Shown: piece after piece, positions 34,663-43,117 of the stretch | How the letters are laid out: the number at the start of each line of letters is the position of its first letter | Numbering within the stretch: position 1 is the stretch's first letter | Source of the DNA: Alphaproteobacteria bacterium | GTDB lineage: Bacteria > Pseudomonadota > Alphaproteobacteria > Micropepsales > Micropepsaceae | DNA: 64,000 bases | Direction of reading: 5' to 3' | NCBI GenBank assembly: GCA_019245415.1 | Contig: JAFARO010000003.1 | Coordinates: 420,878-484,877, forward strand | Made by a program: the position numbers and the translations under genes | Notes under the pieces: model-generated | Database searches by the model: none | What the model saw: only the letters and a program-made list of their open reading frames with translations | Told to the model about the DNA's origin: nothing

Positions 34663-35754
34663 GTGGCAGTCCTCGGCCTTACCACCTACCGGCAGGACAA
34701 CAACATCAAGTCGACGGTGTTGCTGCTTCTGTTCCCGCTGCTGCTGCTGACCCTGCTCGGCGGGATTTTTTTCGCCGGCGGTGCGTTCGTCGGTCCGCGC
34801 GAGATCTTCTATTCCCTGCAGATCGAGCCCGTGCTCGGCACCGGCAGCGCGCTCGACCTCGCGCTTTCGGCCATCGCAGCCTATTGGCCGATCATCCTGG
34901 GCATCGCGGCGGTGTGGGTGCTGATCGGCTATCTGTTCAACGACGCGATCATCCACCGCGCCACCGGCGCCCTGCCGCTGACGCGCGAAGAGCAACCCGA
35001 ACTCTACAACCTCGTCGAAAACCTCTGCATCAGCCGCGGCTTGAGCGTGCCCAAGCTCTACATCGTCGACACCGATGCGATGAACGCCTATGCCAGCGGC
35101 ATCGACACGCGCAGCTATGCGATCACCGTGACCAGCGGGTTGCTCGCCGCGCTGAACAAGGACGAGCTCGAGGCGGTGCTGGCGCACGAGCTGACGCACA
35201 TCCTGGAGCGCGACACGCGGCTTCTGATCGTCACCATCGTCTTCGTGGGCATGATCTCGTTTTTGACCCAGCTTTTATGGCGCAGCATGCGCGTGGCGGC
35301 GTTCTCGCGCGGGCGCGGCCGCAACCAGGGCGGAGTGATGATCTTCCTTTTGATCGCCGCCATCGCCGCGGCGATCGGCTACGGCCTAGCGCTGGTGCTG
35401 CGCTTCGCGATCTCGCGCCGGCGCGAGTACCAGGCCGACGCCGGCTCGGTGGCGCTGACCAAGAACCCCGACGCGCTGATCTCGGCATTGATGAAGATCT
35501 CGCGCAACCCCGACGTGCCCCATGTCGGCAGCGAGGTGCAGCAGCTCTTCATCGAGAACCCACCCTCGACCTTCACCCTCGCCCACCTCTTCGATACCCA
35601 CCCCCCGATCGAAAAACGCATCAAGGTGCTGGAGGAATTGGGTGGGCGGGTGACTGACACGATTGAAACCGCACCTGCCGCTTCTGCTGCGATCATCGCC
35701 GAGGGATCAACGCCAGCTGGCTCCGAAAATCACCGCCACGGGCCGTGGGGGTAG
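34663..35754 (+). CDS. M48 family membrane metalloprotease
   Basis: 363-residue HtpX/Oma1-like zinc peptidase. Membrane segments lie at about 18-40, 62-90 and 180-225. The zinc site HELTH is in AVLAHELTHILERD, and the third ligand is in REYQADAGSVAL. The C-terminus (HVGSEVQQLFIENPPSTFTLAHLFDTHPPIEKRI) is typical. It probably degrades damaged membrane proteins, in partnership with LemA. The GTG at 34663 is used since it matches the usual family N-terminus and no other start is in frame. Confidence 0.88.
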   Translation: MAVLGLTTYRQDNNIKSTVLLLLFPLLLLTLLGGIFFAGGAFVGPREIFYSLQIEPVLGTGSALDLALSAIAAYWPIILGIAAVWVLIGYLFNDAIIHRATGALPLTREEQPELYNLVENLCISRGLSVPKLYIVDTDAMNAYASGIDTRSYAITVTSGLLAALNKDELEAVLAHELTHILERDTRLLIVTIVFVGMISFLTQLLWRSMRVAAFSRGRGRNQGGVMIFLLIAAIAAAIGYGLALVLRFAISRRREYQADAGSVALTKNPDALISALMKISRNPDVPHVGSEVQQLFIENPPSTFTLAHLFDTHPPIEKRIKVLEELGGRVTDTIETAPAASAAIIAEGSTPAGSENHRHGPWG

Positions 35755-35776
35755 AGCTTCGTGCTTATCCCTAACT

Positions 35777-35904
35777 CGTCATGGCCGGGCTTGACCCGGC
35801 CATCCAACTTTGCACGCGGAGCCGCAGAGATCGCGGAGGAAAGCTCGACACCGACTCCGCATGAAACAAATCTCTGGAAGGCCGCCTCAAGGGCGGCCAT
35901 GACG
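35777..35904. repeat. Dispersed palindromic repeat, family C, copy 2
   Basis: 128-base copy with CGTCATGGCCGGGCTTGACC at the left and GCCTCAAGGGCGGCCATGACG at the right; the centre has an unrelated spacer. It lies between the M48 gene and the end of the Phd antitoxin gene. Confidence 0.84.
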
Positions 35905-35915
35905 ATTGAGGTGAA

Positions 35916-36170
35916 TTACTGCATCAGTTTGTTGAAATGGTTGTGCCGCTTTTCCATTTTTGCGCTGCGAACGGCATTCACGATGGTCTCGGGCAAGTTC
36001 TCGATTGCATGCCTTCGCTTCGACGCCGCTACCAGCCAGTCGTAACGCTCCGCCGACATGAGCACGAGTTCGCGCCGCCCGTGGCGAGTGATCTCCACCG
36101 GCTCGCGCTGGGCCTTGTGCTGGTACTCGCCGAACTTGCGCTGGAATTGCTGGGAGGTCGTCTGGGACAT
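35916..36170 (-). CDS. Phd/YefM-type antitoxin without adjacent classical toxin
   Basis: 84-residue protein with the Phd/YefM antitoxin pattern: an N-terminal beta-alpha DNA-binding part with QRKFGEYQHKAQREPVEITRHGRRELVLMSAERYDWL, then a charged C-terminal helix that would wrap a toxin. In the usual operon the toxin follows the antitoxin; here repeat C2 and then the M48 gene follow instead, so no Doc or RelE partner is present. The upstream same-strand neighbour is a PD-(D/E)XK-like protein. A palindrome at 36191-36214 covers its promoter, consistent with autoregulation. Confidence 0.78.
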   Translation of the reverse strand: MSQTTSQQFQRKFGEYQHKAQREPVEITRHGRRELVLMSAERYDWLVAASKRRHAIENLPETIVNAVRSAKMEKRHNHFNKLMQ

Positions 36171-36190
36171 GATATTCTCCGAAGAGAACG

Positions 36191-36214
36191 CACTATACGT
36201 ATAGCTGTATAGTG
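36191..36214. promoter_or_regulatory. Palindromic operator of the Phd antitoxin
   Basis: CACTATAC, eight bases, GTATAGTG: a perfect 8-base inverted repeat, 21-44 bases before the antitoxin start. The AT-rich half-sites overlap a likely -10 region. Phd/YefM proteins repress their own promoters by binding such repeats. Confidence 0.6.
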
Positions 36215-36242
36215 TCAAATCTGTCCACTAAGACATGGCACG

Positions 36243-36794
36243 CTATTTGAAATCGAGCATTACTTCGGAGCGAAATAGTTTGGGTCGCAAACCTTCGAAC
36301 GCTATGGCTTCGAGCCGCTTGGAGGCATCAACTTCCGCCAAAATCAATTTCCGAAAGAACTCGCTTAGGTCCGACATCTCTACATCGCGTAGCGCACCAA
36401 AGAAATCCAGAGACTCGTTGTGAGTGAAGAAACGGCGTGGGACGGATGGCTCTTTAGAAACGATCAAGCCATAGCGCAGATAAGGGTACACCTGTTTATG
36501 CTTCCGTGCTTTGGCGCTGTAAGTCAGCACATCATGCGTAGTAATGCCCTCTTTGAATTCCAGCACGACACGTGGAATCTCAATATCGATGGATTTTGAT
36601 TCAAAGACACACAGGTCGGTTTGAAACGCGGAAGTGCCGCGCATTGGACGCTTCGGATCTACTGTTACAATCAGTACGTTGTTGACTGTGACTTCATAGA
36701 GCAGTGACGCGCTGCGTTTGATTGCCAATGGCGCTTGCAGCGCTTTGCTTGCTGCTTCCTGCGCTATTTCAACAAATTTGCTTTCTTCCGCCAT
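36243..36794 (-). CDS. PD-(D/E)XK nuclease-like protein of unknown function
   Basis: 183-residue soluble protein. Asp60 in FQTDLCVFE and the Glu79-x-Lys81 pair in VVLEFKEG have the spacing and strand context of a PD-(D/E)XK nuclease core, followed by a helix and a strand (YLRYGLIVSK). Similar folds are found in restriction enzymes and in uncharacterised defence-linked proteins. It is lower in GC than its neighbours, ends just before the Phd promoter and starts 8 bases after the mccB stop, so it is inserted inside the leucine-degradation region. It may act with the Phd-like protein, but this is inference. Confidence 0.55.
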   Translation of the reverse strand: MAEESKFVEIAQEAASKALQAPLAIKRSASLLYEVTVNNVLIVTVDPKRPMRGTSAFQTDLCVFESKSIDIEIPRVVLEFKEGITTHDVLTYSAKARKHKQVYPYLRYGLIVSKEPSVPRRFFTHNESLDFFGALRDVEMSDLSEFFRKLILAEVDASKRLEAIAFEGLRPKLFRSEVMLDFK

Positions 36795-36801
36795 GCACAG
36801 C

Positions 36802-38394
36802 TCACATCCTAAACACCCCGAACCGCGTCTCCGGGATCGGCGCGTTCAAACAAGCTGATAGAGCGAGCGCGAGAACACGCCGCGTGTCGCGGGGCGCGAT
36901 GATGCCGTCGTCCCAGAGCCGCGCGGTGGCGTGGTAGGGGTTGCCCTCGTCTTCGTATTTGGCGCGGATCGGCGCCTTGAAGGCTTCGGCCTGTTCGGGC
37001 GTCCATTTGTCGGCGTCGCGGTGCACGGTCGCGAGCACCGAAGCCGCCTGCTCGCCGCCCATCACGCTGATGCGCGAATTCGGCCAGGTGAACAGGAACC
37101 GCGGGCCGTAGGCGCGGCCGCACATACCGTAGTTTCCCGCGCCGTACGAACCGCCGATGATCAAGGTGATCTTCGGCACCTGCGCGCAGGCGACCGCGGT
37201 CACCATCTTGGCGCCGTCGCGCGCGATGCCGCCGTTCTCGTATTTGCGCCCGACCATGAAGCCCGCGATGTTCTGCAGGAACAGAAGCGGCACGCGGCGC
37301 TGGCAGCACAGCTCGATGAAGTGCGCCGCTTTCAGCGCGCTCTCGCTGAACAGGATGCCGTTGTTGGCGACGATGCCGACCGGCATGCCCTCGACATGCG
37401 CAAAGCCGGTGACCAGCGTGGTGCCGTAGCGCGCCTTGAACTCGTCGAACTCGGAGGCATCGACCAGCCGCGCGATCACCTCGCGCACGTCGTATTGCTG
37501 GGTGAGCGCGGGCGGCACCACCCCGTCGAGCTCGGCCGGGTCGTAGCTCGGCGCGCGCGGGTCTTTCAGCGGAATGTCCGGCTGCTTGCGCACATTCAGA
37601 TCGGCGACGATCTGGCGCACGATGGCCAGCGCGTGGGTGTCGTCGTCGGCGAGATGGTCGGCAACGCCGGAGATGCGCGTGTGCACGTCGGCGCCGCCCA
37701 AATCCTCCGCGCTGACGATCTCGCCGGTCGCCGCTTTCACCAGCGGCGGCCCGCCCAGGAAGATCGTGCCCTGCCCTTTGACGATGATGGTCTCGTCGCT
37801 CATCGCCGGCACATAGGCGCCCCCCGCGGTGCAGGAACCCATGACGCTCGCGATCTGCGGAATGCCCGCCGCCGACAAGGTCGCCTGGTTGAAGAAGATG
37901 CGGCCGAAATGCTCGCGGTCGGGGAAGATCTCGGCCTGGTTGGGCAGATTGGCGCCGCCGCTGTCGACCAGATAGATGCAGGGCAGCCGGTTTTCGCGCG
38001 CGATCTCCTGCGCGCGCAGATGCTTCTTCACCGTGATGGGATAATAGGTGCCGCCCTTGATCGTCGCGTCGTTGCAGACGATGACGCATTCGCGCCCTTC
38101 GACTCGGCCGATGCCGGTGATGATGCCGGCGGCGTGGATGTCGCCGTCATACATGCCGTTGGCGGCGAGTGGCGACAGCTCCAGGAACGGCGAGCCCGGA
38201 TCGAGCAATCGTTCGACGCGGTCGCGCGGCAAGAGCTTGCCGCGTTCGGTGTGGCGCTTGCGCGAGCGCTCGTCGCCGCCAAGCGCGGCCTGCGCCAGCT
38301 TTTCTTTCAGCTCGGTTGTGAGCTTGCCCATCGCGGCGGCGTTGGCCTTGAAGGCGGCGCTCGACGGGGACAACGCGGATCGTATTTGCGGCAT
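36802..38394 (-). CDS. mccB: Methylcrotonyl-CoA carboxylase beta subunit
   Basis: 530-residue carboxyltransferase subunit. The N-terminus [22 protein letters not shown] and the segments [40 protein letters not shown] and [20 protein letters not shown] are those of MCC beta subunits, not PccB. The carboxyl group from biotin on MccA is transferred to 3-methylcrotonyl-CoA. The ATG at 38394 has GGAG 7 bases upstream. mccA is about 4 kb downstream rather than adjacent, an unusual separation. Confidence 0.9.
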   Translation of the reverse strand: MPQIRSALSPSSAAFKANAAAMGKLTTELKEKLAQAALGGDERSRKRHTERGKLLPRDRVERLLDPGSPFLELSPLAANGMYDGDIHAAGIITGIGRVEGRECVIVCNDATIKGGTYYPITVKKHLRAQEIARENRLPCIYLVDSGGANLPNQAEIFPDREHFGRIFFNQATLSAAGIPQIASVMGSCTAGGAYVPAMSDETIIVKGQGTIFLGGPPLVKAATGEIVSAEDLGGADVHTRISGVADHLADDDTHALAIVRQIVADLNVRKQPDIPLKDPRAPSYDPAELDGVVPPALTQQYDVREVIARLVDASEFDEFKARYGTTLVTGFAHVEGMPVGIVANNGILFSESALKAAHFIELCCQRRVPLLFLQNIAGFMVGRKYENGGIARDGAKMVTAVACAQVPKITLIIGGSYGAGNYGMCGRAYGPRFLFTWPNSRISVMGGEQAASVLATVHRDADKWTPEQAEAFKAPIRAKYEDEGNPYHATARLWDDGIIAPRDTRRVLALALSACLNAPIPETRFGVFRM

Positions 38395-38531
38395 CGATTC
38401 ACTCCGGCCTTCCACCATATAGAAGCCCTCGGCCCGGGTCGATTTGTGCGCGCCCGGCTTCCGCGCCAGCGCAAAAACTGGCAATGTTTCTCAAAAGGGG
38501 CCGCGGCTCAGCCGCAAATCAGGGGGATGTC

Positions 38532-39011
38532 ATGTCCTTAGCGTGCAAGGCGCGCGGTGCCAAAAGCGCGAATTTTCTTCTTACCGTCGGCTTGTTTGCG
38601 GCGCTGGCCTGCGCCGGCGCACAGGCCGGGCCGACGCACAAGCCGCTCTTCATCCTGAGCAACTCCGGCAACGGCGGCGATTCCATCCCCACAAACACCG
38701 CGACGGCGCTCGACGGCCCCACCACCGTCAAATGCGCCAAGGCCAATGGATGCACGATCTTCATCGCCAGCACGGTGTCGATCTTCCAGACCACCAACCA
38801 GGTGCATTGGTCGGTGTGCGCGACCGTCGACGGCCAGAACGCCAACCCGTCCTGTCCGGTCCAGGACAGCAATGTCGGCAATCTGGTCGGCTCGTGGCGG
38901 CAGAACTTCACGGTGGCGGCAGGAACCCACACGGTCCAGACCTTCATCACCCAGACGGGAACCGCGACGCTGGGAAGCTGGGAAGTCGACTATACGGTTG
39001 CGACGCCGTAA
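38532..39011 (+). CDS. Small exported protein of unknown function
   Basis: 159 residues with a signal peptide (cleavage near AGAQA). The mature part is about 125 residues of beta-rich sequence with three or four cysteines (VKCAKANGCTIF, WSVCATVDG, NPSCPVQD) and an FTVAAGTHTVQTFITQTG segment, likely a disulphide-bonded beta-sandwich. No family was recognised. The ATG at 38532 follows a GGGGG site; it is divergent from mccB over 137 bases. Confidence 0.65.
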   Translation: MSLACKARGAKSANFLLTVGLFAALACAGAQAGPTHKPLFILSNSGNGGDSIPTNTATALDGPTTVKCAKANGCTIFIASTVSIFQTTNQVHWSVCATVDGQNANPSCPVQDSNVGNLVGSWRQNFTVAAGTHTVQTFITQTGTATLGSWEVDYTVATP

Positions 39012-39017
39012 GGCGCG

Positions 39018-39158
39018 CTACTGCGGGTCGTTGCCGAGCCAATCCTTCATCAGGTCTGGCGGCGAAGGCGGCCTGCGCATGGTCCTGACAAATGCAACCA
39101 CGGCGACGACCGCGCAGAACAGCGCAGCGATTGCGAGGTCAAATGTCAGGTCGTTCAT
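39018..39158 (-). CDS. Possible 46-residue single-pass membrane protein
   Basis: A short frame: MNDLTFDLAIAALFCAV followed by VAVVAFVRTM, then a soluble tail RRPPSPPDLMKDWLGND. One membrane span with N-terminus outside or short, and basic residues just after it. Codon use is GC rich at third positions and the frame fills the gap between the convergent exported-protein gene and the coiled-coil protein gene. The ribosome site is weak. Function unknown. Confidence 0.42.
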   Translation of the reverse strand: MNDLTFDLAIAALFCAVVAVVAFVRTMRRPPSPPDLMKDWLGNDPQ

Positions 39159-39272
39159 CGAATATTCTCGCGCGACCGGAGCAACTCTGCAAACCATCTC
39201 CCCACCATGGCCGTGGTTTCCTGACCTCCCAGCGGGGACATGCAGATTCGTTAACGCTCTGCCGCGCCTATG

Positions 39273-40259
39273 TCATTTCTGCTCGGTCACGCTGACCGGC
39301 GTGCCACGGCGCTTTCCCTTTGTGGTCGGCGTTTTGGGTTTACTGATCTGCATTAGGTTACCCAGTTCCACAACCATATGATCGGCCTCCGTCACGAGAC
39401 CGTCGATGGTATTTCGCTGTTTAGTCACATCTTTTGCGTCTTGGCCGATCTTTGCGATATAACTCGAAATGTCAGTATTCAAGGAATCGCTTTTATTTCT
39501 AAGGGCGGCAGCCGCGAGAGATTCTTGATTGACTAACAGTGCTTCCTGGGTTTCCTCATATTTTTGCAGTTTTGTTTTATTATCAGTTAGGCTCTGGTCA
39601 AGCGCCGGCTGAACGGTTCCTTCCTCATATGCCTTGGCTTTCGCTTGCAAATCTGTAGCAGCGTTAGCCGCAGTTTCGCGTAGCGCCTTGTCGAGCGCCG
39701 TCTCGTCGGCCTGTGCTCGCAGACCGAGCAAGGTCACCGCGCTGCCAATTTGGTCTACCTTGCCTTGATTGGTCACCAAGTCTGCGGATAGCTTATCCAC
39801 GCGACCGGAAGTTTTTTCCATGTTGTCCTGCAGTCCCTGGAACTTGATGTCGGTTGCGATGGTGCCCCCGAATACCAGAATGAGCAGCGCGATGGCGAGG
39901 TAGAAGAGATACGATTTCATCCAATGCTGATTGATTGCATTGACTGCAAGTTCTTCGGTCATTTCGGGAAAAACTGCTCCGCCCTGGGCGAGCTTGTTCA
40001 CCGCACCGTAGTACCCTAATGCTTCATCGATTACGGGCCTGACATCGGGACCTTGCGTTGGCCCGCTAAGCGGATTAGGTCCGAGATGAATTTTCCAGCC
40101 GTCCACCACTTTGTCAGCGATCATCGGCGGCAGATAGGACAACTTCAGTTCTCTGAGCTTTTCCCAGGCTCCGTGCTCGTCGCCGCTCTCGGTGAGTGTT
40201 CGAGCTGCAAGAAGCTTCAGGAATTCCGCATCGACAGTTCGATCTAGCCCCATCGCCAT
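39273..40259 (-). CDS. Single-pass membrane protein with long coiled coil
   Basis: 328 residues: a soluble N-terminal part (1-112) with ELAVNAINQHW just before one membrane segment (about 115-135), then about 170 residues of heptad-like helix (DNMEKTSGRVDKLSADLVTN onward) and a Lys/Thr-rich tail. The design is that of a membrane-anchored coiled-coil spacer or sensor. No family was recognised. It is lower in GC than flanking catabolic genes and lies between mccB and the thiolase, so it is probably an insertion. Confidence 0.62.
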   Translation of the reverse strand: MAMGLDRTVDAEFLKLLAARTLTESGDEHGAWEKLRELKLSYLPPMIADKVVDGWKIHLGPNPLSGPTQGPDVRPVIDEALGYYGAVNKLAQGGAVFPEMTEELAVNAINQHWMKSYLFYLAIALLILVFGGTIATDIKFQGLQDNMEKTSGRVDKLSADLVTNQGKVDQIGSAVTLLGLRAQADETALDKALRETAANAATDLQAKAKAYEEGTVQPALDQSLTDNKTKLQKYEETQEALLVNQESLAAAALRNKSDSLNTDISSYIAKIGQDAKDVTKQRNTIDGLVTEADHMVVELGNLMQISKPKTPTTKGKRRGTPVSVTEQK

Positions 40260-40395
40260 GTGCCCCCCAACTCCCGCTGTAATAGTACCATTGAGAACCT
40301 AAGCGGCAAAGCCCAACTAGGCGCCCGCTGGCTCATTTGGGCGGTGCTGGGCCAATGACGCTCGCGGGTTTTCAAGGACCCCAGCTTGGTAGCAG

Positions 40396-41580
40396 CTAGA
40401 CCATCTCCACCGCCACCGCCGTGGCTTCGCCGCCGCCGATGCAGAGCGAGGCGATGCCGCGTTTCAGGCCGCGGTTCTTGAGCGCGTGGAGCAACGTCAC
40501 CAGGATGCGCGCGCCGCTCGCACCGATGGGATGGCCGAGCGCGCAGGCGCCGCCATTGACGTTGACTTTGGCGTGATCGAGGCCGAGGTCGCGCATCGCT
40601 ATCATCGCGACATTGGCGAAGGCCTCGTTGATCTCGAACAGATCGACCTCGCCCTTGGACCAGCCGGCGCGCTGAAGAACCTTCTGCATCGCGCCGACGG
40701 GCGCGGTGGTGAACCAGCGCGGCTCCTGTGCGTGCTGGGCCTGGGCGACGATGCGCGCGAGCGGTGTCAGGCCGCGCGCCTTCGCGGTGCCGGCGGTCGT
40801 CAGCACCATCGCCGCCGCGCCGTCGGAGATCGAGGACGCGTTTGCGGCGGTCACCGTGCCGTCCTTGGCGAAGGCCGGCTTGAGCGTCGGGATCTTCGCC
40901 GGATCCGCCTTCTTCGGCTGTTCGTCATGCGCGATGTTCATCTCGCCGCCGCGGTTCTGGATCTTGATGGCGACGATCTCGTCCCGGAACGAGCCGTCGC
41001 TGCCGGCGCGCTTCGCACGCGCGAGCGATTCCACGGCATAGGCATCCTGCATCTCGCGGGTGAACTGGTAGTGCCGCGCGGCATCCTCGGCATAAGTCCC
41101 CATCAGCCGGTGTTCGTAGGCGTCCTCGAGCCCGTCGAGGAACATGTGATCCTTGATCTCGCCATGGCCGAGGCGATAGCCGCCGCGCGCCTTGGGCAGC
41201 AGATAGGGCGCGTTGCTCATGCTCTCCATCCCGCCCGCGACGATGAAACCTTCGCCGCGTCCGAGCGCGAGCTCGTCGCCGGCGATCATCACGGCTTTCA
41301 TGCCCGAGCCGCAGACCTTCGAGACCGTCGTGCAGGGAACGGAGTCCGGAAGCCCGGCGTAGCGCGACGCCTGCCGCGCCGGCGCCTGGCCGATGCCGGC
41401 ACTGAGCACATTGCCCATCAATGTCTCGCTGATGTCAGCCGGCTGGAGACCGGCGCGCGCCACCGCCGAGGCGATGGCGCCGGCACCCAATTGAGGCGCC
41501 GTCATCGACGCCAGCTCGCCCTGGAAGCCGCCCATCGGCGTGCGGGCACCGGAAAGGATAACAACATCGTTGGCTTGCAT
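40396..41580 (-). CDS. Acetyl-CoA C-acetyltransferase (thiolase)
   Basis: 394-residue thiolase. The acyl-carrying Cys90 is in [11 protein letters not shown]; the C-terminal motifs NEAFA and [16 protein letters not shown] contain the catalytic His and second Cys. It interconverts acetoacetyl-CoA with two acetyl-CoA. In the leucine pathway it uses the acetoacetate-derived product; it can equally supply PHB synthesis (a phasin is in this window). It starts at the ATG at 41580 and lies on the same strand as ivd, mccB and mccA. Confidence 0.9.
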   Translation of the reverse strand: MQANDVVILSGARTPMGGFQGELASMTAPQLGAGAIASAVARAGLQPADISETLMGNVLSAGIGQAPARQASRYAGLPDSVPCTTVSKVCGSGMKAVMIAGDELALGRGEGFIVAGGMESMSNAPYLLPKARGGYRLGHGEIKDHMFLDGLEDAYEHRLMGTYAEDAARHYQFTREMQDAYAVESLARAKRAGSDGSFRDEIVAIKIQNRGGEMNIAHDEQPKKADPAKIPTLKPAFAKDGTVTAANASSISDGAAAMVLTTAGTAKARGLTPLARIVAQAQHAQEPRWFTTAPVGAMQKVLQRAGWSKGEVDLFEINEAFANVAMIAMRDLGLDHAKVNVNGGACALGHPIGASGARILVTLLHALKNRGLKRGIASLCIGGGEATAVAVEMV

Positions 41581-41696
41581 GATTCGCCGTCCGCGCTTGG
41601 GGTTAACCGGGCTCTCCCCCAGGTGACCCGTTCCAGGACATGGGTTATCATCAAACCACGCGGGCGGCCAACCGGCCGTTTCGGGGGTGATCGGGG

Positions 41697-42482
41697 ATGC
41701 TGAAAAAGCTGCTTGCCGCAGTGATCGGAGTCGGCGCGGGCTTGGCGCTGTTCGGCGCCTATCTGGCCTTCTTGCGCCTGGGCGGCCAACTGCGGCCCGA
41801 CCTTGCCGTGGTCGGCGCGGCGGCGGTGACGTTTGCAAGCGCGGTCGGCGTCTTCGCGCTCATGGCGCTCGACCGGCCAACGCTTCGCCGCGGACGCGCG
41901 GCGCTCAAACTGAACGAACACCCGGCGCTCGAATACATCTTTCCGTTCAAGGGCGCGAGCCTCGCGCAGATCTCTCTGAAGCCGGAGACGTCGCTGGCCA
42001 TGGCGCTGGCCCGCTTCGGCAGCACCTTTTCGCGGCCGCCCTCCGACACCAACAAGGACATCATGGTGACGCTGAGGGGGTCGCGGCGGATGTCGTTTCC
42101 GACCGTCACGCTGCAGCAGCTGTTCTTGATGCTGAAGCCGTTCAATCTCCTGCATGTGCTGCTGCTGGACGACCGCGACCAGTTCGTCGCCTACCTGCCG
42201 GGCAAGCGCGCGCTCAAGGAGTTCACGGGCAGCGACGCCGCCGACAAGATCTCCAAGTATGTCGTCAGCGTCCTGGACAACCCCGAGAATTCCGAGGCCG
42301 TCCGGGAGATCGGCGGCGCGGGACAGAACGACACGATCAAGAGCGCGCAGGACATCGGCGACGCGCAGAAGGAACTGTGGAAGAGCGAGTCCATTCAGGG
42401 ACTGATCGTGTTCCGCGGCGCCAGACCGGTGGGCTATATTTCGCGCCTCGACGTCCTCACCCTGCACGCGGGATTGCCTTAG
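41697..42482 (+). CDS. Membrane protein of unknown function
   Basis: 261 residues with two N-terminal membrane segments (about 5-26 and 34-56) and a cytoplasmic domain of about 200 residues. The domain includes LQQLFLMLKPFNLLHVLLLDDRDQFVAYLPGKRA and ends GLIVFRGARPVGYISRLDVLT, which looks like a CBS- or receiver-like alternation but no motif is firm. It is divergent from the thiolase gene and ends 60 bases before the TA module. Function unknown. Confidence 0.6.
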   Translation: MLKKLLAAVIGVGAGLALFGAYLAFLRLGGQLRPDLAVVGAAAVTFASAVGVFALMALDRPTLRRGRAALKLNEHPALEYIFPFKGASLAQISLKPETSLAMALARFGSTFSRPPSDTNKDIMVTLRGSRRMSFPTVTLQQLFLMLKPFNLLHVLLLDDRDQFVAYLPGKRALKEFTGSDAADKISKYVVSVLDNPENSEAVREIGGAGQNDTIKSAQDIGDAQKELWKSESIQGLIVFRGARPVGYISRLDVLTLHAGLP

Positions 42483-42507
42483 GCCAGCTTGAACGAGCAC
42501 CGAGTTT

Positions 42508-42524
42508 GTAATACATTGTATTGC
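42508..42524. promoter_or_regulatory. Palindromic operator of the RHH/RelE module
   Basis: AATACA-T-TGTATT, a perfect palindrome around a single base (42510-42522), 20-32 bases before the antitoxin start. Ribbon-helix-helix antitoxins bind short palindromes at their own promoters, so this is the likely autoregulatory site. Confidence 0.6.
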
Positions 42525-42541
42525 AATTCGGAGTGCTACTC

Positions 42542-42823
42542 ATGACCAAGGACGTGACGCTGTCGCTCCGGATCGACCGCAAACTGTCCGACAAATTGGA
42601 GCGCCGCGCACGTCAGGCCAAGCGCTCAAAATCCTCTTTCGCCGCAATCGCCATTTCCAATTTCCTTGAGATCGAAGCGATGGAGATTCAGAAGATCAAG
42701 AACTCCCTTGCCAGCGCGAAGGCAGGCGGCCCCTTCGCCGCGCATGAAGACGTGATGAAATGGATTGAAAGCTGGGGAACCGACAATGAACTTCCCCCGC
42801 CAAAGACCACGATCTGGCGTTAA
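42542..42823 (+). CDS. Ribbon-helix-helix antitoxin
   Basis: 93-residue protein with an N-terminal RHH motif (TKDVTLSLRIDRKLSDKLERRA) followed by a flexible toxin-binding tail. It is three bases upstream of a RelE/ParE-type toxin gene and has a palindromic operator directly upstream, the standard layout of a type II toxin-antitoxin operon. It resembles CopG/ParD-like antitoxins. Confidence 0.82.
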   Translation: MTKDVTLSLRIDRKLSDKLERRARQAKRSKSSFAAIAISNFLEIEAMEIQKIKNSLASAKAGGPFAAHEDVMKWIESWGTDNELPPPKTTIWR

Positions 42824-42826
42824 TTC

Positions 42827-43117
42827 GTGCTGACGCTCTGGCACGCAAACGCCATTCGGGACTTGATAAGAATCCGCGCCTACATCGCGAAGGAAAATCC
42901 TGCAGCCGCCAATAGGGTCGTTGCGCGCCTTCGTTCGGTCGCAGCAATGTTGCGCGAGAATCCAAGGATGGGACGCGCCGGCCGTGTCGCAGAGACTCGA
43001 GAATTCGTTTTTGGCAATCTTCCCTATATCGCCGTGTATCGCATCGACGAAGCGGCAGCGACGCTTGAAATCCTAAACATCATTCACACGGCACAACTCT
43101 ACCCCGACAACGACTGA
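42827..43117 (+). CDS. RelE/ParE-family toxin
   Basis: 96-residue protein with the RelE/ParE fold pattern: LWHANAIRDLIRIRAYIAKENPAAANRVVARL, RMGRAGRVAETREFVFGNLPYIAVYRI and a C-terminal EILNIIHTAQLYP. Sequence features (GRVAETRE, IAVYR) favour the ParE-like branch, whose members inhibit DNA gyrase, though an mRNA-cleaving RelE activity cannot be excluded. It begins with GTG and its stop directly abuts the ivd stop in convergent orientation. Confidence 0.82.
   Translation: MLTLWHANAIRDLIRIRAYIAKENPAAANRVVARLRSVAAMLRENPRMGRAGRVAETREFVFGNLPYIAVYRIDEAAATLEILNIIHTAQLYPDND

Noticed and set aside
36931..38541. Plus-strand frame of 536 codons opposite mccB
   Set aside because: Antisense shadow of the carboxyltransferase gene; no domain or start signal.
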